From assembly GCA_902552475.1 (NCBI GenBank), contig CACDJC010000004.1:1-63027 (forward strand): a stretch of DNA of 63,027 nt. Reading direction: 5' to 3'. The stretch comes from an uncultured Pelagibacteraceae bacterium. GTDB taxonomy: Bacteria > Pseudomonadota > Alphaproteobacteria > Pelagibacterales > Pelagibacteraceae. The translations under genes and the position numbers were made by a program. Positions within the stretch are counted from its first letter, which is position 1; every line of letters begins with the position of its first letter. This document shows positions 22,736 through 32,855 of this stretch, piece after piece. The notes beneath the pieces were generated by a model that did not search any database, was not told where the DNA came from, and saw only the letters and a list, made by a program, of their open reading frames with translations.

Positions 22736-23250
22736 AAAAAGCAGATACAAAATTTTATATAAATTTTATAAGAACTTTGCCAATATTAATTTTATATCTT
22801 TTAGTGTTAACTGGATTTGATTTATCTTTTTTTTTATATGATAATAATTTTTCATTTAACTTTGTTTATTTAATAATATTTTTCTTTGTATTAAAAAATC
22901 CAAATGCTTTAGGTTATGGGCTTATTTTTTTGGCAGGTATTATTAATGATGTGGTCCAAAACTTTCCTATTGGAGTTTCTTCAATAAATTATTTACTACT
23001 TTGTGCAATTGCTGCATTTATAAGATCAAGGATGATTTTGCCAAATATATTTTATGATTGGATACTTTTTTTTATTTCAATTCTTATAGTTAATTCAGTT
23101 AATTATTTAATTTTAACTATGATATTTGAATTTCCAATTAAATATGGAATTTTAATGTCTAGCGCTATACTTACTTGTTTGATTTATCCATTATTTTCAA
23201 AAGTATTTAATGAAAAAATTTTACTAATATTGAGGTCAGAAAATGATTAG
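22732..23250 (+). CDS. mreD: Rod shape-determining protein MreD
   Basis: Small polytopic membrane partner of MreC. The 172-residue protein has about five hydrophobic segments and a short conserved piece, LIFLAGIINDVVQNFPIG, which matches the MreD region GLxxDxxxxxPLG. The start is GTG, overlapping the mreC stop by four bases; the stop overlaps mrdA by eight. Sequence is weakly conserved across the family, so position in the operon is strong support. Confidence 0.88.
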   Translation: MKKADTKFYINFIRTLPILILYLLVLTGFDLSFFLYDNNFSFNFVYLIIFFFVLKNPNALGYGLIFLAGIINDVVQNFPIGVSSINYLLLCAIAAFIRSRMILPNIFYDWILFFISILIVNSVNYLILTMIFEFPIKYGILMSSAILTCLIYPLFSKVFNEKILLILRSEND

Positions 23251-25141
23251 CAGATCTAGTTCAGTTGAAAAAGGAAGAGTTATATCTAGAAGACTTTTCA
23301 TATTAGTATCTGCCAAAATTGCATTATTAACAGGCGTAACTTCAAGATTATATAATTTACAGATTTCTGACAGAGAAAAATATGAAATTCTGTCTGACAA
23401 AAACCGAATAAGACAATGGAAGACACCTCCTGAAAGAGGGATAATAACTGATTATTTTGATAATGTGCTAGCAGAAAATGATAGAGTTTTTCAAGCTCAT
23501 TTATCTTTGGATGAAATTCAAAATTTTAATGAAACAATTTTTAGACTAAAAAATATTCTCAATTTGAAAGAAGAAGAAGTAAAAAAAATTTACAAAAAAA
23601 AACAAAAACTTAAACCATGGGATACATTAGTTGTATCTGATAATCTTTCATGGAAACAATTTTCAAAGTTAAATTTATACTTACATGATGTTGAAGGAAC
23701 TAAACCAGTACTATCTTCGTCTAGATTTTACCCTCATGCTAATGATTTGGTTCATATAATAGGCTATGTTGGAGATGCAAGCGCAAAAGATATTGAAACT
23801 AAAAAGGAAGTAGAAAAAAACTTTGTTCCTGGGTTGAAAGTGGGGAAATCAGGAATAGAAAGTTCAAAAGAAAAAATATTAATAGGAACTTATGGTATTA
23901 AAAGATACGAAGTAAATGCATCAGGAAAAAGAATTAGCCAAATAGATTATTTAAAGGAAAATCAAGGAGATAAGGTTAAAATTACTATCGATCTTGAAGT
24001 GCAAAAAACAGCACAGAATCTTCTTAAAAATAAAGCAGGATCTATTTGTGCGATGGATATTTATACTGGAGAAGTTATAGCTATGGCATCTTCTCCAACA
24101 TATGATCCTAATAAATTCACTCATGGCATAAAAAAAAAAGATTGGAATGAAATAAAAAACAATCCATTAAGACCTTTAGTTAATAAATCGATAGCAGGAC
24201 TATACTCACCAGGATCCACAATAAAACCTATTGTTGCTTTAGCAGCTTTAGAATACCAAATTATAAATCCAGAAAAAGTAATTCAATGCAAAGGTCATAA
24301 ACATCCTTATGAATTATATGGACAAAGGTACCATTGTTGGAAAAAAGATGGTCATGGTTTCATGAAACTAAGGAATGCAATCAAACAATCATGTGACATA
24401 TACTTTTATGAAGTTGCGAGACTATTAGGCGTAGATAAACTTTCAGTAATTGCAAAAAAATATGGCTTAGGTGAAAAAGTATTAGATGAATTATTTATGC
24501 AAGAAAAAAAAGGAATTGTACCTTCAACAAAATGGAAAAAACAAAACTTAGAACAACCATGGTATCTAGGAGAAACAATAATAACTGGTATTGGTCAAGG
24601 CTACATACAAACAACACCTATGCAACTCTGTTTAATGACAGCTCAACTAGCTAATGGTGGTTATAAAATTAAACCAAAAATGATTTTTGATGAAAATACA
24701 AGTTTTGAAAACATTATTTCTAATATTCAAAACGATAAAATTGAAAAATTATATAAGAATTCAAATAATATTAAATTTGTTTTAGATGCGATGTTTGGAT
24801 CTACTAATGAACTTTATGGAACTTCTTTTAAATCAAGACATGAAAATACAAAATATCAATTTGCAGGAAAAACAGGAACTTCTCAAGTTAAAAGAATTAC
24901 AGAAAAAGATAGAGAGTTAGATTTGGATCTTTCTGAAATAGCTTATAAAAATAGAGATCATGCATTATTTGTTGCATTTGCTCCATATCAAAATCCTAGA
25001 TACTCAATTAGTGTTTTAATAGAACATGGAGGCTCAGGTAGTAAAGCTGCAGCACCATTGGCAAATAAATTAATAAAAAAAATTATTGATCGTCATGAAA
25101 TTAGAGAAAAATTAAGAAAGAAAAATATAAAAGTAGTTTAA
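23243..25141 (+). CDS. mrdA: Penicillin-binding protein 2 (elongation transpeptidase)
   Basis: Class B PBP that cross-links peptidoglycan during cell elongation with RodA. The 632-residue protein has an N-terminal membrane anchor near 20-40, a pedestal domain with PPERGIITDYFDNVLAEND, and the transpeptidase domain: active-site S325-T-I-K328 in SPGSTIKP, the second motif SCD (KQSCDIYFYEVA) typical of PBP2, and KTG in AGKTGTSQV. Overlaps mreD and shares one base with mrdB. Confidence 0.96.
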   Translation: MISRSSSVEKGRVISRRLFILVSAKIALLTGVTSRLYNLQISDREKYEILSDKNRIRQWKTPPERGIITDYFDNVLAENDRVFQAHLSLDEIQNFNETIFRLKNILNLKEEEVKKIYKKKQKLKPWDTLVVSDNLSWKQFSKLNLYLHDVEGTKPVLSSSRFYPHANDLVHIIGYVGDASAKDIETKKEVEKNFVPGLKVGKSGIESSKEKILIGTYGIKRYEVNASGKRISQIDYLKENQGDKVKITIDLEVQKTAQNLLKNKAGSICAMDIYTGEVIAMASSPTYDPNKFTHGIKKKDWNEIKNNPLRPLVNKSIAGLYSPGSTIKPIVALAALEYQIINPEKVIQCKGHKHPYELYGQRYHCWKKDGHGFMKLRNAIKQSCDIYFYEVARLLGVDKLSVIAKKYGLGEKVLDELFMQEKKGIVPSTKWKKQNLEQPWYLGETIITGIGQGYIQTTPMQLCLMTAQLANGGYKIKPKMIFDENTSFENIISNIQNDKIEKLYKNSNNIKFVLDAMFGSTNELYGTSFKSRHENTKYQFAGKTGTSQVKRITEKDRELDLDLSEIAYKNRDHALFVAFAPYQNPRYSISVLIEHGGSGSKAAAPLANKLIKKIIDRHEIREKLRKKNIKVV

Positions 25142-26271
25142 TGTTAACTGAAAGAATTACATCAAGAAATTATAATTTTTTAGATAAAATTAAATCAGTA
25201 GATTATTTTTTAATTTTATTAATTATATTGATTGGAACAATAAGTGTTTTTGCAATTTATTCCACCGAAGGAGGAAATTTTTCTTATTATACGAAAAACC
25301 ACCTAATAAGATTTACAGCTTTTTTTTTAATGTTTTTGATTCTTTCCTTTGTTAGAATTTCAACATGGTATAGGTATGCATATATTTTTTATTTTGTAGG
25401 ATTAGTTTTATTAATTTTTGTAATATTCTTTGGAATTACATCTTCAGGTTCTAAAAGATGGATAAATTTGTATTTTTTAAATTTACAACCATCTGAATTA
25501 ATGAAAATCGCAATAATTTTATGTTTTGCAAGATATTATCATAAGATTCAAAGCCTAGATATTCAGAGTTATAAGTTTTTACTTCAGCCAATAGTCTTAT
25601 TAATTATTCCCTGTTATTTAGTTATTACTCAACCAGATTTAGGAACAGCTCTATTAATTGCTGGTAGTGGTATCGCAGTCATTTGGTTAGCTGGATTAAA
25701 TATAAAATATTTTGTTTATACTGGAATTATAATTTTGGTTTCACTTCCTTTTGCAATTACTTTTTTAAAACCTTATCAAAAGTCTAGAATATTAACCTTT
25801 TTTAATCCTGATAGAGATCCATTGGGTGCAGGCTATCAAATAATTCAATCAAAAATTGCTATTGGATCAGGAGGTTTTTATGGAAAGGGTTTTTTAAAAG
25901 GCACACAAAGTTATTTAGAATTTTTACCAGAAAAACATACTGATTTTATATTTACTCTTTTTTCAGAAGAATTTGGATTTTTGGGATCTATTATTTTAAT
26001 TTTTTTATATGTTTTATTGATTTTTAGAATTATCAGAATAGGGTTTTCTTGCAGAAGTTTTTTTTCAAGATTATTTTGTTTTAGTTTTTCCACTGCATTA
26101 TTTTTATATGTTTTTGTAAATATTGCGATGGTGCTTGGTTTACTCCCAATAGTTGGTGCTCCTTTGCCAATCATGTCGTATGGCGGTTCTTCAATGATGT
26201 CTATTATGTTAGGTTTAAGTATAGTTATGAGTTGTAAAATTTATAATGATGTTCGAATTTCTAACTATTAG
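25141..26271 (+). CDS. mrdB: Rod shape-determining protein RodA (SEDS glycosyltransferase)
   Basis: SEDS-family peptidoglycan polymerase working with PBP2. The 376-residue protein has about ten membrane segments and the SEDS hallmarks LQPSELMKIAIIL, ITQPDLGTALL, FLPEKHTDFIFTLFSEEFGF and the C-terminal GAPLPIMSYGGSSM. It ends the mre/mrd operon; the next gene follows after a 70-base gap that may hold a new promoter. Confidence 0.96.
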   Translation: MLTERITSRNYNFLDKIKSVDYFLILLIILIGTISVFAIYSTEGGNFSYYTKNHLIRFTAFFLMFLILSFVRISTWYRYAYIFYFVGLVLLIFVIFFGITSSGSKRWINLYFLNLQPSELMKIAIILCFARYYHKIQSLDIQSYKFLLQPIVLLIIPCYLVITQPDLGTALLIAGSGIAVIWLAGLNIKYFVYTGIIILVSLPFAITFLKPYQKSRILTFFNPDRDPLGAGYQIIQSKIAIGSGGFYGKGFLKGTQSYLEFLPEKHTDFIFTLFSEEFGFLGSIILIFLYVLLIFRIIRIGFSCRSFFSRLFCFSFSTALFLYVFVNIAMVLGLLPIVGAPLPIMSYGGSSMMSIMLGLSIVMSCKIYNDVRISNY

Positions 26272-26341
26272 TTAATTTAATTTATAAAACTGCGATCAAA
26301 TAGTATCTATTATAAATCAAGTCAGAAACTATATTTTTAAT

Positions 26342-27583
26342 ATGCAAGAGAAAATATTAAAAATAGGCGTTATTGGTGCAGGCATTCAGGGAGTTTGTAA
26401 TGCTCTATTTCTTCAAAAAAAAGGATATCAAGTTACTTTATTTGATAGAGATGAACCTGGAAATTCTGCTTCTTATGGTAATGCGGGCCATTTTTCTCCT
26501 TATGCTTCGGTCCCTTTAAACAGACCCGATGTTATCACAGATGTTCCTTCGATGCTTTTGAGCTCAAGAGGACCATTGGCACTTAAGTGGAATTATGTTC
26601 CTAAAATGATTCCTTGGTTTTTAAAATTTTTATTTAATTGCAGAGAAGAAAAAATGATGCATACCGCAAAAAATATGCATCAAATTTTAGATCAGGCTTT
26701 GCCAGCATTTGATGAATTGTTTGAAGATATAAATTTAGAAGGATTAGTAGAAAGCAACGGCATACTTTATGTTTGGACTGATAAAAATTTAAAAAGTAGA
26801 GATTTAGAAATTAAAATAAGAGACCAACTTGGAGTGAAACAACAAATTTTAAATCCAAAAGAAATACACGATTTAGAACCAAATTTAAAACCATTTTATC
26901 ATGGAGGTGTTTTTTATGATTATGCAAGACACGCGAGAAATCCAAAAAAAATTTTAATTAAACTTTTTGATAATTTTATTAAAAAAGGAGGTAAATTTTT
27001 AAAATTATACATAAAAGATATAAATTTTGATGAACAAAAACCAGTTATTAGATCAGAGACACAAAGATTTGTTTTTGATAAATTGGTTATTTCGTGTGGA
27101 GCTTTTTCAAAAAAACTAACTGACAAACTTCATGAAAATATTCCGCTTGATACCGAAAGAGGTTATCATGTTCATTTTAAAGATCATGATCATTTAATTT
27201 CAAGACCAGTTGTCTTTTCTAATAGAGGGTTTGCAATGACACCGATGGAACAAGGATTAAGAGTTGTGGGTACCGTTGAGTTTGGAGGTCTTAATAATCC
27301 ATCATCTAAATCAAGAATTAAAAATCTAATATTGAATGCTAAAGATATGTTAGATGGATTGCCTGAACATAAAGATGAATGGTTAGGATTTAGACCATCT
27401 TTGCCTGATTTTTTACCAGTTATTGGTCCTTCAAAAAATTATGAAAATGTTTATTATTCATTCGGTCATCATCATTTAGGATGGACTTTAGGAGCAATAT
27501 CTGGAAAAATAGTTTCTGGGATGATTGCAAATGAAAATACTAATATGGATTTAAAACCTTATAGTTCAGTCAGATTTGCATAG
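26342..27583 (+). CDS. FAD-dependent amine/D-amino-acid dehydrogenase (DadA-like)
   Basis: Membrane-associated flavoenzyme of the DAO/DadA family that oxidises (D-)amino acids to 2-oxoacids. The 413-residue protein has the FAD Rossmann motif GAGIQG (12-17), the DadA-like FDRDEPGNSASYGNAGHFSP, and a C-terminal GFRPSLPDFLPVIGPS with the second FAD contact GHHHLGWTLG. Family resemblance is good, but DAO-family members differ widely in substrate, so the symbol is left open. It lies 14 bases before the 2-oxoacid oxidoreductase gene, which would suit a product-to-substrate hand-over. Confidence 0.85.
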   Translation: MQEKILKIGVIGAGIQGVCNALFLQKKGYQVTLFDRDEPGNSASYGNAGHFSPYASVPLNRPDVITDVPSMLLSSRGPLALKWNYVPKMIPWFLKFLFNCREEKMMHTAKNMHQILDQALPAFDELFEDINLEGLVESNGILYVWTDKNLKSRDLEIKIRDQLGVKQQILNPKEIHDLEPNLKPFYHGGVFYDYARHARNPKKILIKLFDNFIKKGGKFLKLYIKDINFDEQKPVIRSETQRFVFDKLVISCGAFSKKLTDKLHENIPLDTERGYHVHFKDHDHLISRPVVFSNRGFAMTPMEQGLRVVGTVEFGGLNNPSSKSRIKNLILNAKDMLDGLPEHKDEWLGFRPSLPDFLPVIGPSKNYENVYYSFGHHHLGWTLGAISGKIVSGMIANENTNMDLKPYSSVRFA

Positions 27584-27597
27584 TAAAGTTATATAGT

Positions 27598-30500
27598 GTG
27601 GATATTAAACTTGAAGACAAATATAGATTAATTAAAGGTACTAGATTTTTAACTGGTGCCCAAGCGCTAGTTAGAGTCCCAATTGTTCAAGCTAGAAGAG
27701 ATAAAAGAAAAAATTTAAATACTGCATGTTATATATCTGGCTATAGAGGCTCGCCCTTAGGTGGTTATGATCAACAAATATTAAAAAATAAAAAATACTT
27801 GAATGAAAATAATATTTTTTTTCAACCAGGAATAAATGAAGAACTCGCAGCAACTTCTTTATGGGGAACACAACAGGTAAATTTAAGAAAAAAAGATAAA
27901 TATGATGGAGTATTTGGAATTTGGTATGGTAAAGGACCAGGTGTAGATAGAGCTGGAGATGCATTAAAACATGTAAACCTAGCAGGTACATCAAAATTTG
28001 GTGGTGTTATTGCTTTGATGGGTGATGACCATATTTGTGAATCTTCTACAACTTCACACCAAAGCGAATTTGCTATGATTGATGCAATGATACCCTTTTT
28101 CAATCCAAGTGGTGTTCAAGAAATATTAGATTATGGAATAATAGGAATTGAATTATCAAGAAAAAGTGGCTGTTGGGTCGGTATTAAATGTGTTCATGAT
28201 AATGTCAGTTCTGGGGCAACGGTAGATTTAGATGAAAATAGGATTGAATTAAAAAATATCCCTAACGAATCTTATCCATCGAATGGACTAAATATTAGGT
28301 TGAAAGATACTGCTCAAGAAAAAGAATATAGGCTTCATCATCATAAACTTAAATATGTAAAAGAATATTGCAAATTAAATAGCTTAAATAAATTAATATT
28401 TGATTCTGAAAAACCAAGAATTGGAATAATTAGTACAGGAAAATCTTTCTTAGATACCAAGCTAGGATTAGAAAAAATTGGAATTAATAAAGATGTTGCA
28501 AGAAAAATAGGAATAAAATTTCTTAAAATTGCCATGCCGTGGCCTTTAGAGGAAACAGTAATTGAAAAATTCGCAGAAAATTTAGAAAAGATCATTGTTG
28601 TAGAGGAAAAAAGATCAATTATTGAGACACAAGTTAAAGAAATATTATTTAATAAAAACTTAAAAGTAAAAGTTGTTGGAAAAAAAGATGAGAATAGTAA
28701 TGATTTATTTGTTTCATCTGGAGCTTTAGATCCAGGAGAAATAGGTTTGAAAATCTATGGAATAATAAAACATCTTCAATTACCAGAAGATGTAAATAAT
28801 TTTTCAAAACAATTGAGATCTCTAACTGAGTCAAATAATTCAAATATTTCCTTAAAAAGAATCCCACATTTTTGCTCAGGTTGTCCTCACAATACTTCGA
28901 CTAGAATTCCTGAAGGCAGTAGAGCAATAACCGGTATAAGTTGCGCTTATCTTGTCGAACACATGGAAAGAGATAATGAGGGATTTTCGCAGATGGGATC
29001 TGAGGGAGCTACGTGGGTAGGAGAGTCAGTTTTTAGTAATACTGACCATGTTTTTCAAAATATGGGTGATGGGACTTATATTCATTCAGGAATTCTCTCG
29101 ATTAGACACGCAGTTGCAGCAAAAACTAAAATGACATTTAAGATTTTATATAATGATGCTGTTGCTTTGACTGGAGGACAAGCATTAGATGGTTTACCAA
29201 CAGTTGCTCAAATGTCCAAACAGCTTGAGGCAGAAGGAGTTGAAGAAATAGCAATAATTACAGATGAAATTAAAAAGTATGGTGACATTGGAGGTTTTGC
29301 CAAAAATTCAAAAGTTTATGACAGAAAAAACATTATAGATGTTCAAATTGAATTAAGCAAAGTTAATGGAACAACTGTAATAATTTATGATCAAACTTGT
29401 GCAGCAGAGAAAAGAAGAAGACGAAAAAAAGGCATTTTAAAAGAACCAAAGAAAAAAATTTTTATTAATAAAGATTTGTGTGAGGGATGTGGAGATTGTG
29501 GAATACAATCAAATTGTGTTTCAATTGCTCCTGTTGAAACTGAGTATGGAAGAAAAAGACAAATAGATCAATCATCATGTAACAAAGATTACACATGTGT
29601 TGATGGATTTTGTCCAAGCTTTGTAAGTCTAGAAGGAGATATAAGACTCAAAAAAAATTACAATGATCAACTAATTAATAAAATTAATTCAAAAATTGAA
29701 GAACCAATATTACCAAAAATAAATAAATCTTATGGAATAATGGTCGCTGGTATTGGAGGAACTGGAGTTGTTACAATCGGAGCAGTGCTTGCAACAGCTG
29801 CTCAAATAGATGGCAGAGGATCTGGTGTTCTTGATATGACTGGACTAGCGCAAAAAGGTGGAGCAGTAAAAAGCTTCTTAAGAATTTTTGAAGAACCAGA
29901 GGATGTTGGAGCAATTAGATTATCGTACGGCGATACAAACTTACTCTTGGGATTTGATTTACTTGTATCAAATGATTTAGAAATAATAAAAACTTTGGAT
30001 AAAAAAATTTCAAAACTAATAATCAATACAGATGAAGTAATGCCAGGAGATTTTACACGGGATAAAGATTTTTACTTACCATTTGATGAAATGCGAAATA
30101 ATTTAATCAATATAGCAGGATTAGAGAATATAAAATTTATATCATCAAATAAAATTACATCTAAGATCTTAGGAAATTCAATACTATCAAATATGTTTAA
30201 TGTTGGGGTTGCATATCAATCAGGCTTGATACCAATTTCAGCTTCATCAATTGAAAAAGCAATTGAATTAAATGGTGCGAGCGTCAATGATAACATTGAT
30301 GCTTTCAGATTTGGTAGACATTATGAAAATTTAAAAAGCGAGGTAATAAACATAATTAAAGATGAACCTGAGATATTAGAGGGTTTTGATGCAAAATATC
30401 AGAATAGATTTAAATTTTTAGAGGATTACCAAAATACAAAATATGCTCAAAAGTATGAAGGTTTGGTGAGTTATGCAAAAAAGATAGATAAAAATTTAGG

Positions 30501-31017
30501 AAATGGAAGTCAATTCTCTACAGCAGTCTTAAAAAACTATTTTAAATTAATGGCCTACAAAGATGAGTATGAAGTATCCAGACTAATGACAAATAAAAAA
30601 TTCGCAGATGATATAAATAAAAATTTTGAAGGTAACTTTAGTTATAACTTTTATTTAGCTCCACCAATCTTTAGTAAAAAAAATAAAGTAGATGGAAAAT
30701 TACTAAAAATTAAATTTGGTGGATGGTTATTTAATGTTTTTAAATTACTTTCAAAATTTAAATTTTTAAGAGGCACAAAATTTGATCCATTTGGTTATTT
30801 AGACGAAAGAAAAAAAGAGAGAGAGTTAATAAGAGACTACAAACAAACTATCATTGATATTGGATCAAAAATAAATAAATCAAACTATGACACAGCTGTT
30901 AAAATAGCATCAATACCTGATCAAATAAGAGGATTTGGACATGTTAAGGAAAAGAATATAAAAGAAGCTATAAACATTAGAACTGATTTACTAAATTCTT
31001 TTCATGAAAACACTTAA
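27598..31017 (+). CDS. Indolepyruvate ferredoxin oxidoreductase, fused alpha/beta type
   Basis: Thiamine-diphosphate and Fe-S enzyme that oxidatively decarboxylates aryl (or branched) 2-oxoacids to acyl-CoA, reducing ferredoxin. The 1139-residue protein is the long fused form: an N-terminal pyrimidine-binding part with CYISGYRGSPLGGYDQQ, a central ThDP domain (HFCSGCPHNTSTRIPEG, NMGDGTYIHSG, YNDAVALTGGQ), an Fe-S segment (CEGCGDCGIQSNC), and a C-terminal gamma-like domain with VAGIGGTGVVTIG and LDMTGLAQKGGAV. The start is GTG. The last codons overlap the EamA gene by 14 bases. Real substrate unknown. Confidence 0.92.
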   Translation: MDIKLEDKYRLIKGTRFLTGAQALVRVPIVQARRDKRKNLNTACYISGYRGSPLGGYDQQILKNKKYLNENNIFFQPGINEELAATSLWGTQQVNLRKKDKYDGVFGIWYGKGPGVDRAGDALKHVNLAGTSKFGGVIALMGDDHICESSTTSHQSEFAMIDAMIPFFNPSGVQEILDYGIIGIELSRKSGCWVGIKCVHDNVSSGATVDLDENRIELKNIPNESYPSNGLNIRLKDTAQEKEYRLHHHKLKYVKEYCKLNSLNKLIFDSEKPRIGIISTGKSFLDTKLGLEKIGINKDVARKIGIKFLKIAMPWPLEETVIEKFAENLEKIIVVEEKRSIIETQVKEILFNKNLKVKVVGKKDENSNDLFVSSGALDPGEIGLKIYGIIKHLQLPEDVNNFSKQLRSLTESNNSNISLKRIPHFCSGCPHNTSTRIPEGSRAITGISCAYLVEHMERDNEGFSQMGSEGATWVGESVFSNTDHVFQNMGDGTYIHSGILSIRHAVAAKTKMTFKILYNDAVALTGGQALDGLPTVAQMSKQLEAEGVEEIAIITDEIKKYGDIGGFAKNSKVYDRKNIIDVQIELSKVNGTTVIIYDQTCAAEKRRRRKKGILKEPKKKIFINKDLCEGCGDCGIQSNCVSIAPVETEYGRKRQIDQSSCNKDYTCVDGFCPSFVSLEGDIRLKKNYNDQLINKINSKIEEPILPKINKSYGIMVAGIGGTGVVTIGAVLATAAQIDGRGSGVLDMTGLAQKGGAVKSFLRIFEEPEDVGAIRLSYGDTNLLLGFDLLVSNDLEIIKTLDKKISKLIINTDEVMPGDFTRDKDFYLPFDEMRNNLINIAGLENIKFISSNKITSKILGNSILSNMFNVGVAYQSGLIPISASSIEKAIELNGASVNDNIDAFRFGRHYENLKSEVINIIKDEPEILEGFDAKYQNRFKFLEDYQNTKYAQKYEGLVSYAKKIDKNLGNGSQFSTAVLKNYFKLMAYKDEYEVSRLMTNKKFADDINKNFEGNFSYNFYLAPPIFSKKNKVDGKLLKIKFGGWLFNVFKLLSKFKFLRGTKFDPFGYLDERKKERELIRDYKQTIIDIGSKINKSNYDTAVKIASIPDQIRGFGHVKEKNIKEAINIRTDLLNSFHENT

Positions 31018-31909
31018 CCCGATATATTTAGCTTCTTTATACTTGGTACTAGCATGTTTATTTTGGGCTGGTAATTTTATAGTAGGTAAAGCAGCGAGTA
31101 TTATAGATATACCTCCAATATCATTAAATTTTTACAGATGGCTTTTAGCTTGGATAGTTTTACTTCCATTTACTTATAAGGAATTGCTTAGTAAAAAAAA
31201 AATTATAATAGATAATATTTTTTTATTTTCAATTTTGGGAATATTGGCTGTGAGTGTGTTTAATTCAGCCCTTTTTTATTCTTTGAGACACACACAAGTT
31301 ATCACTGGTGTCCTTATGATATCTACAGTCCCAGTTATGATTATATTATTTTCATCTTTACTTAGAATTGAGAAAACAAATTTCTTTCAAATAACTGGTG
31401 TATTTCTCTCGCTTACTGGTGTTTTATTTATAATCACCAAAGCAAACTTAAATAATTTATTAAATTTATCGTTTAACAAGGGAGATATTTTTGCATTGAT
31501 TGCAATGATTGCGTGGTCACTATATTCAACTCTTTTGAAAAAAAAAGAATTTAATCTATCTCCAATTACTTTATTGCAAGTAGTGATTACTTTTGGGGTT
31601 ATTTTTTTAATTCCTTTGTATTTTATTGATTATAGTTTAGGTAGTGTAATTAAATTACAATCCTCTTTTTATTTAGTTTTATTTTATGTGGTTTTTTTTC
31701 CTGGTTTAATTTCATTTTTGTTTTGGATAAAAGGTGTTAAGCTTATTGGGGCAAATAGATCTGGAGTTTTTTTACATTTAATGCCGATACTAGGTGCTAT
31801 TATGGCTATGATTATTTTCAATGAAAAAATTTTATTTTATCATTTCTTAGGTGCAATTTTCATAATTGCAGGTATTACAATCTCGAATAAAAAAACTCAA
31901 AATGCTTAA
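31004..31909 (+). CDS. EamA/DMT-family permease
   Basis: Inner-membrane transporter of the drug/metabolite superfamily, 301 residues with about ten membrane segments and two EamA repeats, the first opening YLVLACLFWAGNFIVGKAA and the second GDIFALIAMIAWSLYSTLL. Such proteins export or import small metabolites; the substrate cannot be read from sequence. It overlaps the oxidoreductase gene before it and the dehydrogenase after it, so it is co-transcribed and probably handles an amino or 2-oxo acid of that operon. Confidence 0.88.
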   Translation: MKTLNPIYLASLYLVLACLFWAGNFIVGKAASIIDIPPISLNFYRWLLAWIVLLPFTYKELLSKKKIIIDNIFLFSILGILAVSVFNSALFYSLRHTQVITGVLMISTVPVMIILFSSLLRIEKTNFFQITGVFLSLTGVLFIITKANLNNLLNLSFNKGDIFALIAMIAWSLYSTLLKKKEFNLSPITLLQVVITFGVIFLIPLYFIDYSLGSVIKLQSSFYLVLFYVVFFPGLISFLFWIKGVKLIGANRSGVFLHLMPILGAIMAMIIFNEKILFYHFLGAIFIIAGITISNKKTQNA

Positions 31910-32852
31910 AGTAGCTATTTTAGACGATTATCAAAACGTTGCTCAAGAATTTATTGATTTGAAAAATCTTTCATCAAAATTTGATATTGAGATTTTTAGT
32001 GAACCTTTTGAAAACGAGGAAGATACTATAGAAAAATTAAAAGAATTTGAAGCTTTGCTTGTAATGAGAGAAAGAACTTCAATTAGTTCAAATTTAATTA
32101 AAAATTTAAAAAAATTAAAATATATTTCTACAAGTGGAATGAGAAATAAAGCCATAGATCTTGAAGCAACAAAAAAAGCAAAAATTGTTGTTACTGGTAC
32201 AGAGATCAATTCAAATCCAACATGTGAATTAACATGGGCTTTAATTTTAGGCCTTGCAAGAAACATTAAAGTAGAAGTTGATAACATGTATCAAGGTTAT
32301 TGGCAGACAACATTGGGCGTTGAATTAAAAGGAAAAATTCTAGGTCTTATCGGGTTAGGAAAAGTTGGATCTCAGGTTGCTAAAATTGGAAAAGCGTTTG
32401 GCATGCAAGTAATGGCTTGGAGTGAAAATCTGAGTTTAGATAAATGTAAGGAAATTGATGTTTTGCCATCTAGCAAAGAAGATATAATCCAGAATTCTGA
32501 CTTCTTATCAATTCATGTTCAAGGAGGAGAAAGATATAAAGACTGTATAAAACTTGCTGAATTTGATAAAATGAAAAAAACTGCCTTTCTAATTAACACT
32601 TCAAGAGGTCCGATTGTAAATGAAGATGATTTAATCATAGCGCTTTCTACAAATGTAATAGCTGGTGCAGGTATTGATGTTTATGAAAAAGAACCACTAC
32701 CTTCAACTCATAAACTTAGATTTTTATCAAATGCACTTTTGTTACCTCATATAGGATATGTGACTGCTGAAAATTATTCAATTTTTTATACTCAGATGAT
32801 CGAAAATTTGGAAGCATGTGTTTCTGGAAAGCCAATTAGAGTGATAGAATAA
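31902..32852 (+). CDS. D-2-hydroxyacid dehydrogenase family protein
   Basis: NAD(P)-dependent enzyme of the D-isomer 2-hydroxyacid dehydrogenase family, interconverting 2-oxo and D-2-hydroxy acids. The 316-residue protein has the Rossmann motif GLIGLGKVGSQVAKIGKAFG, the substrate-binding INTSRGPIVNEDDL with Arg, and the catalytic His in LLPHIGYVT. The ATG at 31902 overlaps the EamA stop; a longer in-frame extension from 31866 lies inside EamA and is rejected. Fits a 2-oxoacid-handling operon; the substrate is unknown. Confidence 0.9.
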   Translation: MLKVAILDDYQNVAQEFIDLKNLSSKFDIEIFSEPFENEEDTIEKLKEFEALLVMRERTSISSNLIKNLKKLKYISTSGMRNKAIDLEATKKAKIVVTGTEINSNPTCELTWALILGLARNIKVEVDNMYQGYWQTTLGVELKGKILGLIGLGKVGSQVAKIGKAFGMQVMAWSENLSLDKCKEIDVLPSSKEDIIQNSDFLSIHVQGGERYKDCIKLAEFDKMKKTAFLINTSRGPIVNEDDLIIALSTNVIAGAGIDVYEKEPLPSTHKLRFLSNALLLPHIGYVTAENYSIFYTQMIENLEACVSGKPIRVIE

Positions 32853-32855
32853 ATT

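Noticed and set aside
26299..26311. AATAG-TAT-CTATT inverted repeat before the DadA-like gene
   Set aside because: Five-base AT-rich arms are expected by chance in this composition.
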